Assembly: GCA_003223215.1 (NCBI GenBank)
Contig: QHYH01000080.1
Span: 115,861 to 179,860 of the forward strand
Direction of reading: 5' to 3'
DNA length: 64,000 bases
DNA from: Acidobacteriota bacterium
GTDB taxonomy: Bacteria > Acidobacteriota > Terriglobia > Acidiferrales > UBA7541
The translations under genes and the position numbers were made by a program. Under the pieces are notes generated by a model. It was given only the letters and a program-made list of their open reading frames with translations. It was not told the origin of the DNA and ran no database searches. Shown in pieces: positions 28,290 to 36,837 of the stretch (position 1 is the first letter of the stretch; every line of letters begins with the position of its first letter).

Positions 28290-29207
28290 ATGAAACCAAT
28301 CACGCAGGAGAACGATAGACTTGGATTTGTCGGGATCGGCTACATGGGCCTGCCGATCGCGCGGAGGTTGCTTGAGTCCGGCTTCAAGCTAACAGCGTAC
28401 GACCGGGACCGTAGTAAGGTCGAGCAGCTCATTCCCTATGGCGGCAAGGTCGCCGAGAGCGTTGCGGAACTTTCCTCCCGCTGCAACGTAGTGTTGACCT
28501 CCCTACCAAGCGATCAAGCTGTTCTGGAGATTTATGGAGGACCTGAGGGCGTGTTTGCCAATGCGTGTAACGGCTTGGTGGCCGTCGACCTGACCACGGT
28601 ATATCCCGAGACCTCGGAGGAACTCTCAAGACTGGGTTCAGAGCATGGCGTTGAGGTTCTCGACGTCACTATTTCGGGGAGCACTCCTGCCGCCGAAAAT
28701 GGGTTGCTGACCCTGTTTGGTGGTGGAGACCAGGAGTGCTTCGAAGCCGCCGAGTCGATCTTTCGGGTTATCGCCAAGAGGTATTTTTATGTTGGGCCGA
28801 GCGGCTCCGGAGCGACGATGAAGCTTGTGGTGAACACTTTACTGGGAGTCGGAATGCAGGCTATTGCGGAAGCTGTCGCACTTGGTGAAAAGGCTGGTCT
28901 TGACCGCAATCGCTTGCTGGACGTGTTGTCCCAGACTGCAGTGGTCGCTCCAGCGCACGTGGGCAAACTGCAAAGAGCGATGAGGAGCGACTACACCCCC
29001 CAATTTCCGATTCGGCTAATGAACAAGGATTTCGGGTTGATTCTCAATCTCGCGGCTGCCGTTGGGGCGCGAATGCCCGCAGCGGGCGCTGCTTTTGAGG
29101 TCAATGCGAGGCAATCGGACGAAGGAGCAGAGCAAGATTTTTCGGCGGTGATTCTGCAAATGGAAAAAACTGCGCATTTGGATTCCAAGGGCAATGGGCG
29201 GACGTGA
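28290..29207 (+). CDS. 3-hydroxyisobutyrate dehydrogenase-family NAD(P)-dependent oxidoreductase
   Basis: Cytoplasmic beta-hydroxyacid dehydrogenase of about 305 residues. The Rossmann fold shows GFVGIGYMGLPIARRLLESG, the substrate loop DVTISGSTPAAENGLL, and the catalytic Lys in GSGATMKLVVNTLL. Related enzymes act on 3-hydroxyisobutyrate, tartronate semialdehyde or glyoxylate/succinic semialdehyde; the substrate is not decidable here. The ATG at 28290 has AAGGA upstream and starts a plus-strand run with the Mo-hydroxylase genes. Confidence 0.9.
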   Translation: MKPITQENDRLGFVGIGYMGLPIARRLLESGFKLTAYDRDRSKVEQLIPYGGKVAESVAELSSRCNVVLTSLPSDQAVLEIYGGPEGVFANACNGLVAVDLTTVYPETSEELSRLGSEHGVEVLDVTISGSTPAAENGLLTLFGGGDQECFEAAESIFRVIAKRYFYVGPSGSGATMKLVVNTLLGVGMQAIAEAVALGEKAGLDRNRLLDVLSQTAVVAPAHVGKLQRAMRSDYTPQFPIRLMNKDFGLILNLAAAVGARMPAAGAAFEVNARQSDEGAEQDFSAVILQMEKTAHLDSKGNGRT

Positions 29208-29288
29208 TCCGGCGGTGATTAGGCTAGGCAGTGACGTAGTCGGCCGGAGCTCATTCCTGTTGCATGCGTTCTGGGCAGGGGCAAGAAA

Positions 29289-29744
29289 ATGATTCAACTT
29301 AAAGTCAACGGAGTTGAGCAGTCTTTCGACGGTGAACCTGAAATGCCGCTGCTCTGGTATCTGCGGGACGTTTTGGACTTGACCGGATCGAAGTTCGGGT
29401 GCGGCGCTGGACTTTGCGGCGCCTGCACGGTTCACGTGAATGGACAAGCCACGCGATCCTGCCTAACAACCATGCGCGACGCGGCCGGAAAGGAAGTCAC
29501 GACGATCGAAGGCCTCGACAAGGACGGATTGCATCCGGTTCAGAGGGTCTGGATGGAAATTAACGTGCCGCAGTGCGGCTACTGCCAAGCGGGACAGATC
29601 ATGCAAGCGGCATCCTTGCTGAACAGCAAAAAGAAACCGACTGATCAAGAGATTGACGAAGCGATGGCCGGGAACATCTGCCGCTGCGGAACTTATCAGC
29701 GGATTCGCGCGGCGATTAAAGCAGCGGCGGGAGAAATGACATGA
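29289..29744 (+). CDS. 2Fe-2S subunit of a molybdenum hydroxylase (IorA/YagT-like)
   Basis: 151 residues carrying both iron-sulfur clusters: the plant-type ferredoxin motif [19 protein letters not shown] and the helical-domain motif [11 protein letters not shown] ... [11 protein letters not shown]. It passes electrons from the molybdenum site of the large subunit to an external carrier. Its stop overlaps the ATG of the large subunit (ATGA). The cytochrome c gene downstream is the likely electron acceptor. Confidence 0.95.
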   Translation: MIQLKVNGVEQSFDGEPEMPLLWYLRDVLDLTGSKFGCGAGLCGACTVHVNGQATRSCLTTMRDAAGKEVTTIEGLDKDGLHPVQRVWMEINVPQCGYCQAGQIMQAASLLNSKKKPTDQEIDEAMAGNICRCGTYQRIRAAIKAAAGEMT

Positions 29745-31999
29745 GCCAGATTGAGAATGTCAGCCGACGCCGATTCTTGACCGGAGGCATCATCGCTGCA
29801 GGCGCGCTTGTGCTGGGTGGGCGTTATTACCGCAAGTTGTCAGGCGGCAAGCTTGCGCACGATACAAACGCGGACCACGCCACGTTACATCCCAGCGTGT
29901 ACCTCGGGATCGACCCGGACGGCACGGTGTGGATCGTGGCCAGTCGCTCGGAGATGGGCACGACAAGCCGCACCACGCTGCCGCTCGTGGTCGCCGATGA
30001 ATTGGACGCGGATTGGAAGCGAGTGAAGGTCGAGCAAGCGCTTGGCGACAGCCGCTACGGTGACCAGAATACAGATGGATCGCACTGGATACGCTCGTTC
30101 TACGACACGATGCGCCAGGCCGGCGCAACGGCGCGGTTGATGCTGATGCAAGCGGCGGCGAAGCAGTGGGATGTTCCGGCAACGGAATGCGAGTCGGATT
30201 TGCACGTTGTGGTTCATCGCGCGACGAACCGCAGAGCTGGCTACGGCGAACTTGCGACCGCTGCCGCGAAATTGCCGGTCCCCAAAAGAGAAGAGCTGAA
30301 GCTCAAACCAAAGAGTGCCGGGCGGTATGTAGGCAAAGGGCAAGTGAGCTACGACCTCGAGGCGCTTGTGACTGGGAAAGCTATTTATGGCATGGATGCC
30401 GCGTGGACGGCATGGTGTATGCCTCGGTGGAGCACCCGCCCGTTCTCGGGGGCAAAGTGAAATCGTACGACGACAAGGAAGCCTTGAAGGTCCGAGGCGT
30501 GCATCAGACTGTTCCGATCGATCCATTCCAGCAGGCGCCGGGATTTCAGCCGGTTGGCGGCATCGCGGTGATTGCGGATAACACGTGGGCGGCGTTTCAG
30601 GGCCGCAAAAAGCTGAACATCTCCTGGGACAACGGACCAAACGAAACCTTTAACTCGGACGAGTACAAGAACGAGTTGCGCGCGACCTCGCACAATCCAT
30701 GCAAAGTAGTGCGCAATATCGGTGACGCGGATGCGGTGTTTGTCAAAGGCGGCAAGGTATATGAAGGGGACTACTACGTTCCGCTTATGGCACACGCTTC
30801 CATGGAGCCGCTGGTCGCGCTGGCGGAATTTAAAGACGGCAAAGCAACACTGTGGGCTCCGACGCAGAATCCTCAAGCTGTGCAAGACATCGTCTCAAAG
30901 GAGCTGGGGATCTCGAAGGAAGGCGTAATCTGCCACGTAACATTGCTCGGAGGAGGATTCGGACGCAAGTCGAAACCCGATTACGTGGCTGAGGCTGCAG
31001 TGTTGTCAAAAAAAGTGGGCCGGCCAGTGAAAGTGGTCTGGACCCGAGAAGACGATATCAAGTTTGACTACTACAACGCTGTCGCGTCCATGTATATGAA
31101 GGCCCCGCTGGGCGCGAACGGCAAGCCGACGGCGTGGCTGCAACGGTCGGTGTTCCCTCCGATTCCATCCATTTTTGACGTGAATACGGTTTATGGCGAA
31201 CCTGCCCATTTGCAGCAGGGCTGGACGGACATCCCGTACGATCTGCCAAATCTTCGCATCGAGAATGGCCCGGCGAAGGCTCACGTGCGCATTGCCTGGT
31301 TGCGGTCGGTGGCGAACATCTATCATGCGTTTGCCATTCAGTGCTTTACGGATGAACTGGCGCATGCTGCCGGGCGCGATCCGGTCGATTATTTGCTGGA
31401 TCTAATCGGGAACCCGCGTACGATCGATTTCAAAGGTGGGCAATACCCGAACTATGGAGCTTCGATGGACGTCTATCCTTGGGAAACCGGTCGGCTGCGC
31501 CGAGTCACGGAAATGGTGGCGGAAAAATCGGGATGGGGGAAGCGGAACCACGGTAAGGGCACTGGTATCGGGATTGCGGCGCACCGCAGTTTCTTGACCT
31601 ACGTGGCAACGGTTGTCGAAGTCGAAGTCGATGATCAAGGTGAGGTGCGGATCCCACGCGTGGACACGGTACTGGATGCGGGCCTGGTAGTGAATCCAGA
31701 GGCGACCTCGAGCCCAGTTCGAAGGCGCCGCGGTATTCGGCACAAGTATTGTGCGAAGCGGCGAGATTACGGCGACCAAGGGCGTCATCGACCAATCGAA
31801 TTTTCAGGATTATCCGGTGGCTCGGATTGCAGAGGCGCCTTATCAGACGAATGTATACATCGTCGATGGTGACGCTCCTCCAGCGGGCGTCGGTGAGCCG
31901 GGAGTACCGCCATTTGTGGCGGCGCTGTGCAATGCCATTTTTGCCGCGACCGGCAAGCGACCGAGAGATCTGCCGATCACAAAGCTTGGATTAGGTTGA
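29741..31999 (+). pseudogene. Molybdopterin-binding large subunit of an Ior-type aldehyde/isoquinoline oxidoreductase, two frameshifts
   Basis: Full length would be about 750 residues. A twin-arginine motif SRRRFLTGG opens it, so folded export is expected. Molybdenum-site features are LLGGGFGRKSKPDY and AHVRIAWLRSVANIYHAFA, and the C-terminal Glu region GEPGVPPFVAALCNAI. One C is missing at 30399-30400 (GATGCC|CGCGTG expected), and one extra C lies at 31712-31715. The second indel returns to the original frame, but 1.3 kb between them is out of frame. Both are in short C runs, so sequencing error is a fair alternative to inactivation. Cofactor would be Mo-cytosine dinucleotide. Confidence 0.85.
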
Positions 32000-32068
32000 C
32001 GGTCTCCACGCCTGTGGATGGGGGAATGTCCGGAGCTGGAAGGGAGAATTGCAAGAAAAGGAAAAACC

Positions 32069-32440
32069 GTGAATCAAGACAAAGCCCGACACCATATGAT
32101 CTTTGGCTCTCTAATTCTGTTTGTGCTTTTTGGTGGTCTTACACTTTATGTTGTCTCGATTGTGGAGGCAAGCCCCGGTCCAGACAGCGCGGCCAGCAAT
32201 GCGACGTTTCGTGCGAAATGCGCAATGTGCCACGGCCAGGATGGAGGCGGTTCCGAGGTCGGAAAGAGCATGAACGTTCCGGACCTTCGCTCACCGGCAG
32301 TCCAAAAGCTTCCCGATGTGCAACTCGCTCAAGTCATTGCCAATGGCAAGGGCGGAATGCCCCCGTTCAAGAATTCGCTCAGCGAGGAGCAGATTCACTC
32401 GTTGGTTTCCTACGTTCATTCTCTGCATCAAAAGAAATAG
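32069..32440 (+). CDS. Membrane-anchored c-type cytochrome
   Basis: Class I cytochrome c with one membrane anchor (about residues 10-30) and heme motif CAMCH near residue 50, followed by Met ligand candidate in GKGGMPPFKN. Residues NSLSEEQIHSLVSYVHSLH close the fold. I favour the GTG at 32069 (AAAAGGAAAAACC before it) over the ATG at 32018. Placed directly after the Mo-hydroxylase subunits, it probably accepts their electrons in the periplasm, as in three-subunit membrane aldehyde dehydrogenases. Confidence 0.85.
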   Translation: MNQDKARHHMIFGSLILFVLFGGLTLYVVSIVEASPGPDSAASNATFRAKCAMCHGQDGGGSEVGKSMNVPDLRSPAVQKLPDVQLAQVIANGKGGMPPFKNSLSEEQIHSLVSYVHSLHQKK

Positions 32441-32485
32441 TCCGGCATTGCTTCAGGTACGAGAGGCCTGAAGAGGAGGTATGTC

Positions 32486-33568
32486 ATGGATCACAAGAAA
32501 AATCAGCCTGGCCGCGAGAAAGCACGTCATCCGAGTCTCCGGCCAGTTTCGAAACCTGACGACGCCGCGGACGGCGGCATTTCCCGGCGGGAGTTCCTCG
32601 GAGTTGCGGCGGCATCCATTCTCCTTACGCACGCTGAGCAACAGTCCCCGCGACGGGAGTCCGGGAACGGCATTCCTTATCGAACCTTGGGCCGCAGCGG
32701 AGAAAAGGTATCGCTCATTGGGCTCGGCGGCTATCACCTTGGCAATCAAGCGGATCCCCAGGAAAGCATCCGCATCATCCGCGCGGGCCTCGATGAAGGC
32801 GTCAATTTTCTCGACAACTGCTGGGACTACAATGGTGGCGAGAGTGAAATCCGCATGGGCAACGCGCTTCGGGATGGCTACCGCCAAAAAGCGTTTCTAA
32901 TGTCCAAGATCGACGGACGCACTAAAGCGGCCGCGGCAAGTCAAATCAACGAGTCTCTGCGCCGTCTTCAGACTGACCGGATCGATCTGCTCCAATTCCA
33001 TGAAGTGATTCGCGACACCGATCCGGACCATATTTTCTCCGAAGGCGGAGGGATGGAGGCTGTGCTGGAGGCGCAAAGGGCGGGCAAAGTCCGCTTTATT
33101 GGCTTCACGGGCCACAAGAGCCCGGACATTCATTTAAAAATGCTGGCCACCGCTTCCAAGCACGGATTCAAGTTCGATGCCGTTCAGATGCCCCTCAACG
33201 TGATGGACGCGCACTTCAATAGTTTTGAAAAGAAAGTGTTGCCGGTCTTGCTCAAGAACGATATCGGCGTGCTCGGCATGAAGCCCATGGGTGACCATAT
33301 TATTCTTGAGAGCAAAGCAGCGACCCCCGTGGAGTGCCTGCACTACGCCATGAACCTTCCGACCAGTGTCGTTATCACCGGCTGCGACTCGCTCCCGATT
33401 CTTCAGCAGGCTCTACAAGCTGCTCGCAGTTTTCAACCGATGAACTCTTCCCAAGTGGCCGCGCTTCTCGCAAAAACAGCAAAAGCTGCGGAAGGAGGCC
33501 AGTTCGAGCTTTATAAAACAAGCCACCGGTTTGACGGCACCTACGCGAACCCCCAGTGGCTTGGCTAG
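32486..33568 (+). CDS. Exported aldo/keto reductase with twin-arginine signal
   Basis: 360 residues. SRREFLGVAAASILL (about 32-47) is a Tat signal, so the enzyme should be exported folded. The AKR tetrad is recognisable: Asp in NFLDNCWDYNGG, Tyr in the same stretch, Lys in LMSKIDGR and His in LLQFHEV. The C-terminal part lacks the usual NADPH-binding loop sequence but keeps VVITGCDSL. Exported AKRs of this kind are common beside quinone- or cytochrome-linked enzymes in Acidobacteria; the substrate is unknown. Confidence 0.88.
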   Translation: MDHKKNQPGREKARHPSLRPVSKPDDAADGGISRREFLGVAAASILLTHAEQQSPRRESGNGIPYRTLGRSGEKVSLIGLGGYHLGNQADPQESIRIIRAGLDEGVNFLDNCWDYNGGESEIRMGNALRDGYRQKAFLMSKIDGRTKAAAASQINESLRRLQTDRIDLLQFHEVIRDTDPDHIFSEGGGMEAVLEAQRAGKVRFIGFTGHKSPDIHLKMLATASKHGFKFDAVQMPLNVMDAHFNSFEKKVLPVLLKNDIGVLGMKPMGDHIILESKAATPVECLHYAMNLPTSVVITGCDSLPILQQALQAARSFQPMNSSQVAALLAKTAKAAEGGQFELYKTSHRFDGTYANPQWLG

Positions 33569-33649
33569 AAACGCAACGATGGTAAGTGGACAAGAAGATA
33601 CAGGCAGTCAGCGTGGGACAAAGTCAAGGTAAGAATTTGGAGGACAATC

Positions 33650-34531
33650 ATGAACAAGAAAGAACTTTCTGCAAGTTTGGCTGGAGACGTTTCGCTGGGC
33701 GGGGAAATTTCCGTGCACCGTCTCGGCTTCGGCGCGATGCGCCTTACCGGCGAAGGGATTTGGGGGCCGCCAAAAGACCGGAAAGCAGCGTTGGCGGTTC
33801 TTCGCCGGGCCGTGGAGTTGGATGTCAAGTTCATCGACACGGCGGACTCCTACGGTCCACACGTAAGCGAGGAACTGATTGCCGAAGCGCTGTTTCCCTA
33901 CTCGGCCGGCCTTGTAGTCGCCACTAAGGGAGGCTGGAACCGTCCCGGCCCAAACCAGTGGACTCACGATGCCACTCCGGCGCACCTTCGCAAGGCGGTG
34001 GAAGGAAGCCTCAAAAGATTGCGCGTGAACCGCATCGACGTCTATCAACTGCATATTCCAGACCCCGTGGTCTCGTTTGAAGCGTCAGTGGAAACGCTGG
34101 CGCAGCTCCGGAACGAAGGCAAGATTCTCCTGGTTGCGTTGTCGAACGTTACGCAGGAGCACATCGAGCGAGCACGCAAGATCGTCCCCATCGTTTCTGT
34201 GCAGAACCGCTATAGTTTTGCGGACCGCGAATGGGACTACCTAGTGGATTATTGTGAGCACAATGGAATCGCCTTCATTCCCTGGTTCCCATTGGGGGCA
34301 GGCAAAGTAGCTGGCGAGGTGCTAAACCGAATCGCGCAGGCACACCGCGCGAGTCCCACACAGGTAGCACTGGCTTGGCTCCTGCGGCGATCTCCCATCA
34401 TGCTGCCCATCCCAGGGACTTCCTCGATCGAGCATCTTGAGGAGAATGTTGCAGCGGCTTCCCTGCGTCTATCCGATCTAGAATACGAAGAGCTCTCGCG
34501 GATTCCCGAGCTGGTGGGAACGCGCGATTGA
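33650..34531 (+). CDS. Aldo/keto reductase (cytoplasmic)
   Basis: 293 residues of a TIM-barrel NADPH-dependent oxidoreductase. The tetrad is visible: Asp in FIDTADSYGP, Tyr in the same motif, Lys in VVATKGGW and His in VYQLHIPDP. The cofactor-binding region MLPIPGTSSIEHLEENV is intact. A ribosome site GGAGG is present upstream. A 31-codon relic of a similar gene lies 1 kb downstream (35614-35706). Confidence 0.93.
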   Translation: MNKKELSASLAGDVSLGGEISVHRLGFGAMRLTGEGIWGPPKDRKAALAVLRRAVELDVKFIDTADSYGPHVSEELIAEALFPYSAGLVVATKGGWNRPGPNQWTHDATPAHLRKAVEGSLKRLRVNRIDVYQLHIPDPVVSFEASVETLAQLRNEGKILLVALSNVTQEHIERARKIVPIVSVQNRYSFADREWDYLVDYCEHNGIAFIPWFPLGAGKVAGEVLNRIAQAHRASPTQVALAWLLRRSPIMLPIPGTSSIEHLEENVAAASLRLSDLEYEELSRIPELVGTRD

Positions 34532-34537
34532 GCCCAT

Positions 34538-35242
34538 GTGTTCTTCGTCATCAATGGACCGACGAATATGGCACTCGCCCTTCAGGTCGTCAGCTCTCAC
34601 CACCTGGGTGCCCTCGACATAGAGAAAGCTCTCTCTGTTCAAGAGTTTCTCGTCAAACGCCTCCTGCCACATGCCGCAACCGAAGCCGAGGCACTCAAGT
34701 GGTCGAATTGTCCGCGCGTTTTTCTGCTGGATGGTTTTTCTTTGAATTTGACTTTGGGCCCTTTGAGCAGCCGATTGCGCACCAATTCGCCAGGTAGCAG
34801 ATTTCTGGCCCTTCTTCCTTCCCCTAGAAGCGATAAAAGCGAGATGATGCTCCTATTTCATTGTGGAATCGAGGGCTTCGTGACTCTATACGAGAAGTGG
34901 AACAGGGAACTTCCAAAAGCGGCCATGGCTTTACTCCAGGGCGGGCTCTGGGTGCCTTCCGAAGTGCTGCTGGCATTCGTCAAGCAGATGAAGACACTTC
35001 TTGATAGACAGCTTCTGGCAGGTCAATCACTAACGGCACGCGAAGGTCAACTGCTCCAGCTTCTTTTTAGGCACTTCACAAACAAGGAGATTGCGCGCGC
35101 CAGTTGAATATCACAGATACGCACGGCAAAGTACCACGTCTCGAATCTTCTCAGGAAACTCGGACTCGAGAAACGCAGAAATCTCCTCGTTCTTGAGACC
35201 TCCGCAACGCCGTTTCGAAACGCGCTTCCCAATAATTTCTAA
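34538..35242 (+). pseudogene. LuxR-type transcriptional regulator, broken inside the DNA-binding helix
   Basis: About 230 residues if intact. The C-terminal LuxR domain begins LTAREGQLLQLLFRHFTNKE and its last helix TAKYHVSNLLRKLGL lies in the same frame beyond a TGA at 35105-35107. Between them ARQLNIT appears in a shifted frame, so a pair of nearby indels (about 35095-35115) garbles the turn and recognition helix. The N-terminal part has no recognisable domain. The start is uncertain (GTG 34538 or ATG 34568). Probably not able to bind DNA. Confidence 0.65.
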
Positions 35243-35613
35243 CGCACCCCAGACGCCGCTTCACACAATGTACGACGAGAGATCTGCGGGAGCGCCTGGG
35301 CAACCAGCCGACGCAGCCAAATCTCTTGCGGGCATTTGCTACGAAAAATTAGCTTTGTATGAGAGTCCGCTTCTTTCTGCGAACAACCGCACATTGCGCA
35401 AATTGTCTTTTTTGTTCGTCTTCTGTTCGCTGTCCTCGGAGCGAGCAGCCAGGGTCAGGAAAAACTGCACCAATCAATTAAATCTGGGACGCGTTCACTA
35501 CGGCAAGGATCCCAAGGATCTGAGCCAGACCGCTACAAGGTTGACTCCGCCGATGCGCATGGCGCGAGCGACGGAGTGGTCAGCCCGATAAATACCTTCA
35601 CGACGCCTTAGTA
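35243..35613 (+). other. Degraded region without a supported gene
   Basis: 371 bases between the LuxR relic and the aldo/keto reductase relic. One frame reads like a secreted-protein start (hydrophobic run around 35400) but has stops and no domain. I see only probable gene debris. Confidence 0.4.
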
Positions 35614-35706
35614 GATCAAACGCTGTCTCAGCTCTGGAGCGAAGGCAAGATTTGCCTCCTCGCGCTTTCCAACGTCACCCAGGAACACATTGAGCTCGCG
35701 CGGCCT
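35614..35706 (+). pseudogene. Internal fragment of an aldo/keto reductase gene
   Basis: 31 codons read LSQLWSEGKICLLALSNVTQ and EHIELAR, aligned with LAQLRNEGKILLVALSNVTQ in the intact reductase at 33650-34531. The nucleotide sequence differs enough that it is not a recent copy. Both ends join unrelated sequence; the right end coincides with the end of the ECF sigma gene on the opposite strand. Confidence 0.7.
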
Positions 35707-36299
35707 CGTAGGAGCCCGGGATACACGGTGCGGCGTAACTTCCGGCGTCCTTGGAAAACACGTGCTTTCACGGCGCCGACTGAGGTGCCAAGAATCCGCG
35801 CCGTTTCTTGGAGAGATCGTTCTTCGATGTCGCAGAGCAGGATGGTACTTCGGAGCTTTGGACCTAAGCGATTGATCGCCTCGCCCAAGAGTTTCGTGCG
35901 CTCACGCCGCCAACAGGACTCTTCAGGATTGGGACCGTGGTCAACGAATGCCGCGGAACCCTCCACAGCATCGCCAGGGCTCTCCGGCAAGATTTCGAGA
36001 AAACCCTTCCTTTGGCGCAACAACATGAACGCTTCATTCATGGTGATGCGCGTCAGCCAAGTGGAGAACCGCGACTTTTCTTGAAAGGCATCGAGATGAA
36101 GGAAGGCCTTGTGAAAACTCTCCTGGGCTACATCTTCAGCATCCTCGCGATTATTCGTTATCCGTTGCGCCGTGGCGAGAACTCTGTGCTTGTGGCGAAT
36201 AACCAATTCTTCGAAAGCTCGCGCATCTCCGCGCCTGGCGGCAACCACCAGCGCACCGTCCGAGTCTTTGTTTATTCTGGTTGCAAAAGCCGTGTTCAT
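35628..36299 (-). CDS. ECF-type RNA polymerase sigma factor (copy 2), chimeric C-terminus
   Basis: Region 2 (AQRITNNREDAEDVAQESFH, SRFSTWLTRITMNEAF) and region 4 (LQETARILGTSVGAVKARVF) are complete. The ATG at 36299 has AAGGATT upstream; the frame is open to 36368. The last about 26 residues are encoded by the antisense of the aldo/keto reductase fragment, so the natural C-terminus was replaced. As region 4 is whole, the protein may still function. No anti-sigma gene is adjacent. It resembles the sigma factor at 21103-21789. Confidence 0.85.
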   Translation of the reverse strand: MNTAFATRINKDSDGALVVAARRGDARAFEELVIRHKHRVLATAQRITNNREDAEDVAQESFHKAFLHLDAFQEKSRFSTWLTRITMNEAFMLLRQRKGFLEILPESPGDAVEGSAAFVDHGPNPEESCWRRERTKLLGEAINRLGPKLRSTILLCDIEERSLQETARILGTSVGAVKARVFQGRRKLRRTVYPGLLRGRASSMCSWVTLESARRQILPSLQS

Positions 36300-36837
36300 G
36301 AATCCGATCCTTCGCCGCCACTGCGACACAAAGTAAAGAAACCAACTAGCGCGCCAGCCAAAGTGCATATCGAATGGACTGGAATATCGTCCACTGATAA
36401 TGCGCGCGCAGAATGCGATACCAGTCGAGAATGGAAAGAGATTTCATGGTTGCACTCCTCTCTGCGTCCCGTTTTCTGGTCTGGCATCGCTGTCAGGTTG
36501 GCGCTAGCTCGTTGCGAATTCTATTCACCGGGAAAACGCCAGCCGCCACTAAAGCAAGCAATCTTCATGCCAGAAACTGCGATTGACGAATACAGCTTGG
36601 AAATTGCTGGCAGAGCGGGAGATACGCCGATTCATGAGCGCCTTGGCGCTGTGGGTCAACAAGAAACCTGTCAGAGTGTTGGCACTCCGTCTATAGGACT
36701 GGACGTGTCGAAGGAAGCTAGCCCTGGCCGGAGGAAGGCCGACATCCGGCAAATGACTGACCTAGCCGGGGGAGGATACTTTCGGATGTTAAGATTTGAT
36801 CGCGGAGAGCAACACGCTCTTTTGCTGGAGCAGAAGC
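36300..36837. other. Intergenic region, no supported gene
   Basis: 538 bases between divergent ECF sigma and kinase genes. It must hold their promoters, but no element is convincing. The long plus-strand open frame (35937-37211) is the antisense of the sigma gene and an out-of-frame reading of the kinase and is rejected. Confidence 0.5.

Noticed and set aside
30390..30410. Programmed frameshift in the Mo-hydroxylase gene
   Set aside because: No slippery heptamer or hairpin; a compensating indel 1.3 kb later fits error or mutation better.
36551..36780. Possible small gene upstream of the DUF4118 kinase
   Set aside because: Frame has no ribosome site and no recognisable product.
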